Below, piece after piece: positions 9,236 to 17,257 of a stretch of 38,525 nucleotides of DNA. Within the stretch, counting starts at the first letter, position 1, and each line of letters starts with the position of its first letter. A program made the translations under genes and the position numbers. Source of the DNA: an uncultured Desulfobacterium sp. (lineage in GTDB: Bacteria; Desulfobacterota; DSM-4660; Desulfatiglandales; Desulfatiglandaceae); contig LT984855.1 in NCBI GenBank assembly GCA_900258555.1, positions 49,335-87,859 on the forward strand, read 5' to 3'. Under the pieces are notes generated by a model, which saw only the letters and a program-made list of their open reading frames with translations, made no database searches and was not told the origin of the DNA.

Positions 9236-11413
9236 ATGTTGGCTGAACTGCAAGGCCAGATAGAAAGGATTACATTCACCAATCAGGAAAACGGTTACAC
9301 CATTGCCAGGGTGAAGACTTACGGCAACCGTGATCTTGTAACTGTTGTCGGCAGCATGATGGATCCGGTGCCCGGTGAAGTAGTCAAGATGAAGGGCGAG
9401 TGGATCAATCATCCAAAATACGGTGAACAATTCAAAATCGTCCAATGCGAGACCTCTGTGCCTGCCACGGTTTACGGCATCCAGAAATATCTGGGTAGCG
9501 GTCTTATCAAGGGCATCGGCCCTGTAATGGCCAAACGGATCGTCAGGAAGTTCGGTAAGGAGACGCTCAACATCATAGAAGACAATATTGAAATACTCTC
9601 TGAGGTCAATGGGATCGGGAACAAACGTATCGGGATGATCAAAAAGGCATGGGATGATCAAAAAGAGATCCGAAACGTTATGCTCTTCTTACAGTCTCAT
9701 GGTGTAAGCTCAGCGTATGCAACTAAGATATTCAAACAATACGGTGTCCGTTCCATAGCCGTTGTCAGAGAAAACCCATATCGCCTTGCAATGGATGTCT
9801 TTGGCATAGGCTTTGTTACCGCCGACGGCATTGCAGAGAAACTGGGATTTTCAAAAGACTCCGAATTGAGGGCCGAGGCGGGCATAATCTATGTACTGCA
9901 TGAACTTGCAGATGATGGTCATGTCTATTATCCCTACGACCTCCTGGTGAAAAAATGTGCTGAAATTCTCAAGATAGATCCTGTAATTGTTACCGGGGCC
10001 CTTGGCGCAATCGCCATTGAAAATAGGATTGTCATTGAAGAGTTGAAGGACGGAGGCGATGATTTAAAGAAAAATAACAAGGCTGTCTATTTGGCCAAAT
10101 ATCATGTATGCGAGACAGGAATCGCGGCCAGCCTGAAGACCTTGACGGCAGCATCCAAGAAGATGCGCAGGATAGATGCGGACAAGGCAATCAGTTGGGT
10201 CCAGGGCCAGCTTTCCATTGCGCTGGCGCAAAATCAGGTGGAGGCGATAAGATGCGGCATTGAGAACAAGGTGATTGTGATCACGGGCGGACCAGGCACG
10301 GGCAAGACTACGATCATACATGCCATTATTAAGATATTTTCAAGAATAAAGGCCAGGATATTGCTCGCAGCGCCTACAGGCAGGGCTGCAAAGCGTATGA
10401 TCGAGGCCACTGGTTGCGAGGCCAAGACCATTCATCGTATGCTTGAGTATAGTCTGGTTAAGGGCGGATTCCAAAAAGACGAAAAAGATCCCCTTGACTG
10501 TGATATATTGATTGTTGACGAGGCCTCGATGATTGATGCAGTCCTTATGCATCACCTTTTAAAGCCTATTCCACTTGATGCAACATTAATACTGGTAGGG
10601 GATGTGAATCAACTTCCCTCGGTAGGCGCAGGAAATGTCCTGAAAGATATCATCGCCTCAGGTCGAATTCAGGTTGTTGAACTAAACGAAATCTTCCGCC
10701 AGGCAAAGGAAAGCCTGATTATCACCAGCGCCCACAAGATTAATTCCGGTATTGTGCCGTTGCTGAGGCCATCACAACAAAAACTTGATGATTTTTACTT
10801 TATAGAGCAGGAAGAGCCTAATGATGTCCTAAAGATCATACTGGAGATTACAAAGGAGCGCATACCAAGGCGCTTTGGTTTTGATCCGGTTGAAGATATC
10901 CAGGTGCTGTCTCCAATGCACAAGGGTATAGTGGGGACCGAAAATCTAAACAGAGAATTACAAAAGGCCCTAAACCCCTTGTCAGAAGGGCTGGTACGAG
11001 GTAGTCGAAATTTCAGATTGAATGACAAAGTGATGCAGATAAGAAACAACTATGAAAAAGAGGTCTTTAACGGCGATATGGGAAAGATTAGGGATATTGA
11101 TATTGAGGCTCAGGAGGTGAAAATATCTTTTGAAGGACGCCATGTTGTTGTTTATGATTTTTCCGAGCTGGACGAAATTGTTCTGGCCTATGCCATTTCA
11201 GTACATAAATCCCAAGGATCAGAATATCCAGCGGTCATATTTCCTGTTCTTACCCAGCATTACATGCTTTTACAGCGCAATCTTATTTATACCGCCGTGA
11301 CCAGGGGCAAAAAACTCGTAGTAATGGTGGGGGCCAGGAAGGCGTTGACCATAGGGATCAAAAATAATAAAATGGAGAGAAGATACACATTCCTCATGAA
11401 CAGGTTGATGTGA
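9236..11413 (+). CDS. recD2: RecD2-type ATP-dependent 5'-3' DNA helicase
   Basis: This 725-residue protein is a RecD-like helicase of the RecBC-independent RecD2 class. The N-terminal region begins MLAELQGQIERITFTNQENGY and carries helix-hairpin-helix-like repeats (GIGPVMAKRIV and VNGIGNKRIGMI). The helicase core has Walker A ITGGPGTGKTT near residues 346-356, Walker B IVDEASMID near 424, and the C-terminal AYAISVHKSQGSE and YTAVTRGK motifs. ATG 9236 is chosen because the family starts there; an upstream in-frame extension would run into the PHP gene. RecD2 proteins act in replication fork and repair processes; the exact role here is inferred. Confidence 0.92.
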   Translation: MLAELQGQIERITFTNQENGYTIARVKTYGNRDLVTVVGSMMDPVPGEVVKMKGEWINHPKYGEQFKIVQCETSVPATVYGIQKYLGSGLIKGIGPVMAKRIVRKFGKETLNIIEDNIEILSEVNGIGNKRIGMIKKAWDDQKEIRNVMLFLQSHGVSSAYATKIFKQYGVRSIAVVRENPYRLAMDVFGIGFVTADGIAEKLGFSKDSELRAEAGIIYVLHELADDGHVYYPYDLLVKKCAEILKIDPVIVTGALGAIAIENRIVIEELKDGGDDLKKNNKAVYLAKYHVCETGIAASLKTLTAASKKMRRIDADKAISWVQGQLSIALAQNQVEAIRCGIENKVIVITGGPGTGKTTIIHAIIKIFSRIKARILLAAPTGRAAKRMIEATGCEAKTIHRMLEYSLVKGGFQKDEKDPLDCDILIVDEASMIDAVLMHHLLKPIPLDATLILVGDVNQLPSVGAGNVLKDIIASGRIQVVELNEIFRQAKESLIITSAHKINSGIVPLLRPSQQKLDDFYFIEQEEPNDVLKIILEITKERIPRRFGFDPVEDIQVLSPMHKGIVGTENLNRELQKALNPLSEGLVRGSRNFRLNDKVMQIRNNYEKEVFNGDMGKIRDIDIEAQEVKISFEGRHVVVYDFSELDEIVLAYAISVHKSQGSEYPAVIFPVLTQHYMLLQRNLIYTAVTRGKKLVVMVGARKALTIGIKNNKMERRYTFLMNRLM

Positions 11414-11479
11414 GGATTCGTGTTTTGTCGGAATCCATTATCAAAAAATCTCTCATGATCTGATTTAGAACTTTTTTTG

Positions 11480-11508
11480 TTGACACTCAGCCTACTTTTT
11501 CATATAAG
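11480..11508 (+). promoter_or_regulatory. Sigma-70-type promoter for the REC-REC-HD-GYP gene
   Basis: TTGACA (11480-11485), a 17-base spacer and TATAAG (11503-11508) form a near-consensus promoter about 108 bases before the start codon at 11616. Position and spacing are read directly; activity is inferred. Confidence 0.7.
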
Positions 11509-11615
11509 TTTAACTCACATTTCGTTCAAGTATCTGCTGCAACACCTCAGTTAGTAAAACAAAAGGTGACTTGTGATTACCATCCGTCATTTTGTCAGTC
11601 AGTTGGGAATTGGCA

Positions 11616-12974
11616 ATGACCGAACACCGCGTATTAATTGTTGATGACAGTGCAATGATGCGCAGGGCGATGAGGATTTTCCTTGAGCCCCTGAAACTTG
11701 ACGTCTATGAAGCGGTTGACGGACAGATGGGGCTGGATATGGCCTTTGAAAACAACTTCGATCTGATCGTAACCGATGTAAACATGCCTAACATGGATGG
11801 TGTTGAATTATGCCGAAGGCTGAAGGGGGAACCATCCACACGCGGAATTCCTGTGGTGATGGTCAGCTCCTTTGACTCTGATTCCGACATCGAAAAGGGC
11901 TTTCAAGTAGGTGCGGCAGCATATATATCTAAAAAAGAAGTTCAGACACAAGCCCTTGAAACCATTAGTAAAATATTATCACAAGCAACCTTACACAGCC
12001 GACAGACAATTCTGGTTGTAGATGATTCCAAAACCATCCGCAAGATAGTTGAAGAAGGTCTTGCCCAAGCCGGCTTCAAGGTGGCGACCGCCACTAACGG
12101 TAAAGAAGCCCTGAATATAATCAAACACGTCAAACCAGACCTTATCTTAAGCGATATTGACATGCCGGAAATGAATGGATTTGAGTTTTGTAGTGAGGTA
12201 AACTCCAATCCGGATCTTGCAGCCATTCCGTTTGTGGTTATGAGTTCAAACAGCGACAGAGCTCACATGAAAAGAATGCTTCAATATGGTGCCGAGGCAT
12301 ACATAACCAAGCCGTTCAATACAGATCAGTTAGTCATCCTGGTAGAAAAACTCCTATCCGATCAATTTCTGCTGTTGCTAAAAGAAAAAGAACGCCTTGA
12401 TTCAGAACAGAGTCTGATGCTTGCAAGCATTACCAGTCTGGTTTCGGCGCTGGAAGCTCGTGATTCATATACTAGGGGTCATTCAGAGAGTGTTGCAACG
12501 ATAGTTGGAGGAATGGCCGGCCTCATGGGTGCTAATCAGGAAGAGATCAATAGAATTATAATAGGCGGACAATTGCACGATATAGGAAAAATTGGCGTCA
12601 GAGACAGTGTGCTTTTAAAACCAGGAGCGCTTACCGATGATGAGTTTTCCCAAATAAAGGTGCATCCCGCAGTAGGAGCAAAGATCCTAGAATCCATCCC
12701 CAGTCTTACTGACATAGTTTCAATAGTACAGTGTCACCACGAACGTATGGATGGAAAAGGCTATCCAAATGGTCTTAAAAGTAAACAGATACCTCTTAAC
12801 GCCCGCATGACTGCAGTAGCTGATACATACAATGCCCTGACAAGCGACCGGCCTTACCGAAATGGCATGCCGCAAGAAAAGGCTCTTCAGATTGTCAATG
12901 ATGCAAAGGGCACGCAACTCTGTCCTGATTGCGTTGAGATATTTTTTAAATGGATTTCATCCAACAAGAAATGA
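11616..12974 (+). CDS. Response regulator, REC-REC-HD-GYP, c-di-GMP phosphodiesterase
   Basis: The 452-residue protein has two receiver domains in series. The first starts EHRVLIVDDSA with phospho-acceptor D54 in VTDVNMP. The second starts at about residue 130 with ILVVDDSKTIRK and carries LSDIDMPEMNG. A C-terminal HD-GYP domain has the metal-site HD (H321/D322 in LHDIGKIG) and the signature HHERMDGKGYP, all intact, so it should hydrolyse cyclic di-GMP. The start at 11616 is chosen because the receiver fold begins directly after it; eight upstream codons are in frame. No histidine kinase is adjacent, so input comes from elsewhere. Confidence 0.92.
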   Translation: MTEHRVLIVDDSAMMRRAMRIFLEPLKLDVYEAVDGQMGLDMAFENNFDLIVTDVNMPNMDGVELCRRLKGEPSTRGIPVVMVSSFDSDSDIEKGFQVGAAAYISKKEVQTQALETISKILSQATLHSRQTILVVDDSKTIRKIVEEGLAQAGFKVATATNGKEALNIIKHVKPDLILSDIDMPEMNGFEFCSEVNSNPDLAAIPFVVMSSNSDRAHMKRMLQYGAEAYITKPFNTDQLVILVEKLLSDQFLLLLKEKERLDSEQSLMLASITSLVSALEARDSYTRGHSESVATIVGGMAGLMGANQEEINRIIIGGQLHDIGKIGVRDSVLLKPGALTDDEFSQIKVHPAVGAKILESIPSLTDIVSIVQCHHERMDGKGYPNGLKSKQIPLNARMTAVADTYNALTSDRPYRNGMPQEKALQIVNDAKGTQLCPDCVEIFFKWISSNKK

Positions 12975-13165
12975 AGCAACTATTAAGCGTTATGCATCAA
13001 AGCGATAGGCGAGATCAGCTCATTTCCTATGTAATTGTGTCGTTACAAATAAATGTCGCTAACGATCTTCTACTAGTTGTTTATAACGCATAAATATGCT
13101 TGACATTTGTTAAAGGCCGTCTTAGGGTGTTTAAAGTAACTTATTTTTTTAGGAGGTATACAGAC

Positions 13166-13612
13166 ATGAAAGAATTGAAAAAGGAAATGAAGACAGTTAT
13201 GAGGGATCTCAAGCAATTGACAAAAAAGGCTGAAAAACTCGGCGCAAAAATAGTAAAGCTTGAGAGCACCAAAAAGGCAAAACCTGCCGCAAAGCCCAAA
13301 GCCAAGCCCAAAGCCAAGCCCAAAGCCAAAGCCAAACCCAAGGCAAAAGCCAAGGCAGGTGTAAAGCCCAAGGCTGTGCGTAGCAAAAAAGTTGCAGTCA
13401 GCGCTAAGAAGGCGGCCCCAAAAAAGGCCAAGAAGATGACTGCCAGCGACACAATTTTAAGCTTCATCAGAAACAGCAATGTCCCTGTTGACACCACCAT
13501 GCTTAAGAAGAAGACAAAATTTAAAGATAACAATATTCGGATGATTGTATACAGGCTAAAAAAACGCGGCGAAATCAAAAGCGTCCGTAAGGGGGTTTAC
13601 GAGAAGGCATAA
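13166..13612 (+). CDS. Histone H1-like Lys/Ala-rich DNA-binding protein
   Basis: ATG 13166 follows a perfect AGGAGG (13151-13156). The 148-residue product has three parts: a charged helical N-terminus (MKELKKEMKTVMRDLKQL), a low-complexity basic middle (about residues 36-85) built from KPKA and KAKA repeats, and a compact C-terminal domain (about 92-148). That last domain looks like a small winged helix, with TILSFIRNS, KKKTKFKDNNIRMIVYRLKK and GVYEKA. The middle recalls eukaryotic H1 tails and bacterial H1-like nucleoid proteins. I infer nucleoid binding. The repeats at about 13280-13370 are in coding sequence and could vary in number between strains. Confidence 0.75.
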   Translation: MKELKKEMKTVMRDLKQLTKKAEKLGAKIVKLESTKKAKPAAKPKAKPKAKPKAKAKPKAKAKAGVKPKAVRSKKVAVSAKKAAPKKAKKMTASDTILSFIRNSNVPVDTTMLKKKTKFKDNNIRMIVYRLKKRGEIKSVRKGVYEKA

Positions 13613-13947
13613 TATTTATCGCCTTTTTGACTGATAGACATAAGGGCAATTTTAAGACGGTCGTACCTGCCCATTAGATGTATTGGTCTGTTAAACACAC
13701 TGCGGATTTCAATAAAAATATTTTGGACAGGGTTATTTCTGGTGAAATTGGTTATGTCCCCCTGGTGGCGGGATATCGGAAATATGTCTGTGCGGATTCA
13801 TTGTTATAATCTTGCCAGGGGGAATCTGCACGGGCTGAAGACAAAATCATTTTCTTGAAGTCCAGAGAAGGGTGTGGTGGATAATGGAGAGAGGGCGGCA
13901 ATCTTGAAATTGCCCTGCAATCAAACTTATTTTTTAAGGTTTATCAT
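13613..13947. other. Intergenic region with inverted repeats, no gene seen
   Basis: This 335-base stretch separates the convergent H1-like and zinc-ribbon genes. It contains CCCCCTGG (13758-13765) facing CCAGGGGG (13815-13822), and a small hairpin GGCAAT/ATTGCC around 13899-13916 followed by T-rich sequence at about 13928-13936. These could serve as terminators or belong to a small RNA, but neither has the shape of a clear rho-independent terminator. Confidence 0.4.
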
Positions 13948-14481
13948 TCAAGCCAAGATCTGTTTCTTAATGAACATAGTTTTTAAATTAATGACTATAC
14001 ATTCTTTGCATACAGGCTGACCATGGAGGTAGCCGGGCACATAGCCCACAAGGCCCTTGCCGCATAGGCTACATTCCACATAGTCGTCACCGGTATATAC
14101 TATCGCCAACACATTAACACCTCTGGCAGCGGATTTTTTTGTCTCGTTTTTCAAACTGCCTTCTTCAAGAGCCGTTCCGGCCATTTTGCCTTTACGTCTA
14201 TAAGTGCTTCTGCAAACCTTGCAAAGGTGATAATAACCGTCTTTCTTAGTCCTATCCCTGGAAAATTCACTTACGCTCTTCAACTCACCGCACCTTGAAC
14301 AGCTTTTTAAGACCTCTTCTTCTGCAATTTTTTCCTTCATAGACTGAGAGGTTTTATAACGTTTGCGGTTATACTTATTCTTGCATTCTTTACATCGTTG
14401 ATGAAGGCCGTCCTTTCTGGTCTTGTCCTTTGGGAAACTGTCTTCATTTTTCAATTTTCCACATTCTGAACATCTTTTCAT
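13948..14481 (-). CDS. Triple zinc-ribbon protein of unknown role
   Basis: The 177-residue product contains two tandem copies of one module. The first has CSECGKLKNEDSF and later CKECKNKYNRKRY (residues 4-43). The second has CSRCGELKSVSEFSRD and CKVCRSTYRRK (about 60-97). A third, different CxxC pair (CSLCGKG and VCKECI) lies near the C-terminus. The Cys4 modules with a KDGL/YYHLC link resemble zinc ribbons found in HNH-type and phage-associated nucleases, yet no HNH core is present. AGAGAAG lies upstream of ATG 14481. It converges with the H1-like gene. DNA or RNA binding is likely; no function can be assigned. Confidence 0.65.
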   Translation of the reverse strand: MKRCSECGKLKNEDSFPKDKTRKDGLHQRCKECKNKYNRKRYKTSQSMKEKIAEEEVLKSCSRCGELKSVSEFSRDRTKKDGYYHLCKVCRSTYRRKGKMAGTALEEGSLKNETKKSAARGVNVLAIVYTGDDYVECSLCGKGLVGYVPGYLHGQPVCKECIVINLKTMFIKKQILA

Positions 14482-14580
14482 TGATTACTTCTCTTTTTAA
14501 ACAAGCATTAATTTAGTCTTGGAGCATGCCAAAACTTAAGGATCATGTCAAGCACTAGGAATCTGTCCGATTTTATATCA

Positions 14581-15294
14581 TTATATATACACATTCAATT
14601 TACCTGGCTCCTCAAAGGAATCTTGGACAAATATTTCAACGAGTTCAAGCAGTTGACTTATTTTAAAGGGTTTTGAAAGGACCCCGTAACCATATTTTGA
14701 AATCTCCTGATCAAGCTCTTTCTTCAATCGTTCTATCCCAAAAAAACCACTGACGAAAATCACCTTGATCCTTGGAGCCATCCTCCTGAGCTTTCTTACC
14801 AGGGCAAGACCAGTGATTTTGGGAATAACCACATCGGCCAAAAGCAGATCTGGTTCGAATTGGCAAAACTGCTTATATCCACTGAGCCCATCGCCGGCCA
14901 CCCTGACATCATATCCCTCTACAAGCAATACATCCTTGAACAACTCCCGTAGCGAATCCTCATCTTCCACGATCAAAATGCGCTTCTTTGTGCTGGTCTG
15001 ACTTGGTATTCCTTTCATGATTAAATCAACCAAAACGTCGTCCGGCATTTGGTCAAGAATCTTATTGAATCTGTTAAGCCTCTGTTGTATCGCTTCAGCC
15101 TTTCCTCTGTTCCTTGGATTATGGTCAGGATGATATACCTTGCTTAAAAGCCGATAGCTGGACCTGATATAAGAAAGGACAGCATCTTCCCCCAATTCGG
15201 AGTAGATCTCCCGGGCCTTATCCAGCAAACCCAAATAAACAAGTTCGTTTTCCAATTCGTATGCGATATTCAATATCAGCAGACCTCTAGACAC
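14581..15294 (-). CDS. J-domain-like/receiver-domain fusion protein
   Basis: The 237-residue product joins two unrelated modules. Residues about 35-80 look like part of a DnaJ domain: SYRLLSKVYHPDHNP contains the HPD tripeptide (H55-P56-D57) that stimulates DnaK ATPase, followed by a helix ending in RFNKILDQM. Residues about 103-228 are a receiver domain with ILIVEDEDS, probable phospho-acceptor D154 in LLADVVIPK, and the conserved lysine in SKPF. The start is a GTG at 15294 with no clear Shine-Dalgarno; a downstream TTG is possible. I infer a phosphorylation-controlled co-chaperone or an adaptor using the J fold, without enough sequence to choose. Confidence 0.7.
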   Translation of the reverse strand: MSRGLLILNIAYELENELVYLGLLDKAREIYSELGEDAVLSYIRSSYRLLSKVYHPDHNPRNRGKAEAIQQRLNRFNKILDQMPDDVLVDLIMKGIPSQTSTKKRILIVEDEDSLRELFKDVLLVEGYDVRVAGDGLSGYKQFCQFEPDLLLADVVIPKITGLALVRKLRRMAPRIKVIFVSGFFGIERLKKELDQEISKYGYGVLSKPFKISQLLELVEIFVQDSFEEPGKLNVYI

Positions 15295-15506
15295 ACATGA
15301 TTATCATATGCCCTATTGTCAGCAAATGTCATGCCGAATTAACAATTAAAAGATTGACACATTAGTTTCTATTATATCAATAAGTTATCCTAATGCCAAT
15401 TTTCAAAAATATTGATTGTGAAAAAGAATACTATTTTTATAGGAAATGTTCTTCTTTAATGTGGTAACTTATAATACACTTTTTAAAAGGGCTTTGGAAC
15501 AGGGGA

Positions 15507-15538
15507 CAAAAAAGGCAGCGCAAGGGCATGCGCTGCCA
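15507..15538 (-). terminator. Rho-independent terminator of the acyl-CoA dehydrogenase gene
   Basis: GGCAGCGCA (15514-15522) and TGCGCTGCC (15529-15537) make a perfect 9-bp stem with a 6-base loop. On the minus strand it is followed by a run of six or seven Ts. It lies about 30 bases past the stop of the gene at 15571. Confidence 0.88.
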
Positions 15539-15570
15539 CTTGAAAACCAATAACAGACGGGAAAAGGGGG

Positions 15571-16716
15571 TTAGCCTCCGTAAACTTCTCTGGCTATTAC
15601 ATTTTTATGAACGTCTTTTGAGCCTTCCACAAAAGAAATGGGCTTTGCGTTTCTATAGTACCGCGCAACCGGATATTCCGTAGTGACCCCATATCCGCCA
15701 AAGACCTGTATAGCGTTTACTGCAACATCCATGGCAACATCGCTCGCGAGAGACTTGACCATCGCACCAAGCCTTATCGCCTCCCTGCTACCCTTTGATA
15801 TCTCAGTACAGGCCTTATAAAGCATTTGACGAACCGACTCTATTTTGACCGCCATTTCAGCGATCATAAACTGTATTCCCTGAAATTTTATAATGGCCTT
15901 CCCAAACTGGACCCTTGTCTTTGCATAATCCAGCGCATGCTCCAGTGCACCCTGACTCAGGCCAAGCGCCCTTGCCGCTGTAATGTAGTTGTTCTCTTCC
16001 AGCACCTGGATAACCTTCTGGTATGCCCCGCCCTCTGGGTTAAGCCTGTTTTCGTTAGGCACCTTGCAATCACTAAAGGCCACTTCACAGGCCTGACGCG
16101 ATCCTTCGCCAAGAAGTTCTCCTTTTTTTCCGCATAAATACTTTGAGCCTTCCTTTTCAACGACAAAGGCATAAACGTCTTTGGGATCGCTGGAGTTTTC
16201 CTTTCTGGCCAGTATGATGATAAAATCCGCAACATCCGCATTTGAAATAACAGCCGTTTTACCATTCAATAGATAGCCGTCATCAGTCGAGGTTGCCGTG
16301 ACACTGATTTCATTAATGTTAAAAGGCATTCCAGGTTCAATCAGCGAAATTGCGCTTATAGACTCACCCTCGGCAATCCTGGAAAGAAACCTGGTTTTTT
16401 GGTCTTCATTGCCTGCATGCAACAGGATCAGATTTGAAATAAAGCACGAACCTAATACCAGGGCTGAGGTATTACATGTCTTGCCTATCTCTTCGAGAAC
16501 AATGGCGCAGGTAAGGCAATCTGCACCTACCCCCCCTAATTCTTCAGGGATATTAATACCGGGTAGGCCATATTCTCTAAACAGTTCAAATGAGTCCCAA
16601 GGAAATTCGCTGCTCTCATCTACCTTCTGCGCCTTTGGCGCAAGTTTTTCCTTAACCATCCTTCTGATGGTATCCTGAAACATCTTTTGATCTTCGTTCA
16701 ATTCGTAAGGTATCAT
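15571..16716 (-). CDS. Acyl-CoA dehydrogenase
   Basis: This 381-residue flavoenzyme oxidises an acyl-CoA to the enoyl-CoA. The N-terminal helical domain begins MIPYELNEDQKMFQDTIRRM. The middle beta domain has SAISLIEPG and KTAVISNADVADFII. The C-terminal helices carry RVQFGKAIIKFQGIQFMIAEM, GGYGVTTEYPVARYYRNAK and the catalytic glutamate in FVEGSKDVHKN. The length is normal. ATG 16716 is preceded by AAAGGAAG. Chain-length preference cannot be read. With the crotonase-family gene at 26254 and the carboxylase pair nearby it suggests use of fatty or branched acyl-CoAs. It is divergent from the biotin carrier gene. Confidence 0.9.
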   Translation of the reverse strand: MIPYELNEDQKMFQDTIRRMVKEKLAPKAQKVDESSEFPWDSFELFREYGLPGINIPEELGGVGADCLTCAIVLEEIGKTCNTSALVLGSCFISNLILLHAGNEDQKTRFLSRIAEGESISAISLIEPGMPFNINEISVTATSTDDGYLLNGKTAVISNADVADFIIILARKENSSDPKDVYAFVVEKEGSKYLCGKKGELLGEGSRQACEVAFSDCKVPNENRLNPEGGAYQKVIQVLEENNYITAARALGLSQGALEHALDYAKTRVQFGKAIIKFQGIQFMIAEMAVKIESVRQMLYKACTEISKGSREAIRLGAMVKSLASDVAMDVAVNAIQVFGGYGVTTEYPVARYYRNAKPISFVEGSKDVHKNVIAREVYGG

Positions 16717-16753
16717 TTCGGCATTTCTTCCTTTAAACGTTGTTTAATGTTAT

Positions 16754-16792
16754 CGGCTAAATTTAGCGATTAGCCGTTAGCTCTTAGCTTAA
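16754..16792. repeat. TTAGC-type repeat with inverted core
   Basis: CGGCTAA (16754-16760) is mirrored by TTAGCCG (16770-16776) across a 9-base loop, followed by two more TTAGCT/TTAGCTT units. The wording matches the tandem units at 8309-8343. It lies between divergent genes, so it could influence either promoter, but nothing shows this. Confidence 0.55.
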
Positions 16793-16910
16793 TTATTATA
16801 ATGATATTTCTCTATCCCTCTAACTCATTATTAAAATGAGGGAAAACTTCTCTAACAGAAATGGTCAGTATTGTCAAGACAATAACTCGTAGACAGGCTA
16901 TCGTTTATTC

Positions 16911-16941
16911 TTGACAAACACTCTATTATTGATGGTATATA
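16911..16941 (+). promoter_or_regulatory. Probable promoter for the biotin carrier/carboxyltransferase pair
   Basis: TTGACA at 16911-16916 is followed by TATATA at 16936-16941 (19-base spacer) or GTATAT one base earlier (18). The spacing is slightly long. The start codon is about 36 bases downstream. Confidence 0.45.
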
Positions 16942-16977
16942 GCGCTGTCAAAAAAAACATACAAGGAGGTAAGTATT

Positions 16978-17190
16978 GTGAGTGAGATCAAGGCGCCTAT
17001 GGCTGGCAAGATAATAGAAATCAAGATAAAGGTAGGGGACAGTGTGAAGGAAGGCGATGAGGTGATCATCCTTGAGGCGATGAAGATGGAGCTGCCGGTG
17101 GTTGCAGAGGTGTCCGGTAAGGTGAGCGCCATCAACTGCAACAAGGGTCAGGGCGTAGAGGGTGAATCAGTGCTGGTGGTGGTTGAATAG
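16978..17190 (+). CDS. Biotin carboxyl carrier protein (small biotinyl-domain protein)
   Basis: The 70-residue product is a single biotin/lipoyl attachment domain. The biotinylation motif EAMKM (modified lysine about residue 36) lies at the centre of a typical hammerhead sequence starting IKAPMAGKIIEI. A GTG start at 16978 is supported by AGGAGG eight bases upstream. The carboxyltransferase gene follows 67 bases later, so this protein probably carries the carboxyl group for it. The length suits free-standing carriers of decarboxylases and acyl-CoA carboxylases. Confidence 0.92.
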   Translation: MSEIKAPMAGKIIEIKIKVGDSVKEGDEVIILEAMKMELPVVAEVSGKVSAINCNKGQGVEGESVLVVVE

Positions 17191-17257
17191 AGGTCTGAAG
17201 GTTGACAGACATTGAAAATGTCTTCCTAAGATCAGGGCATGCGTGTTGGAGGTATGG

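Noticed and set aside
13100-13128. Promoter TTGACA-17-TAGGGT before the H1-like gene
   Set aside because: The -35 is good but the -10 is poor, so I did not list it as a feature.
13270-13380. CRISPR-like or satellite array
   Set aside because: The periodic AAAGCCAAGCCC-type units are codons of the Lys/Ala/Pro-rich tail and lack spacers.
13141-13578. Hydrophobic alanine/leucine-rich frame opposite the H1-like gene
   Set aside because: It is the mirror of the lysine-rich repeats, while the plus-strand gene has a perfect ribosome site and a folded C-terminal domain.
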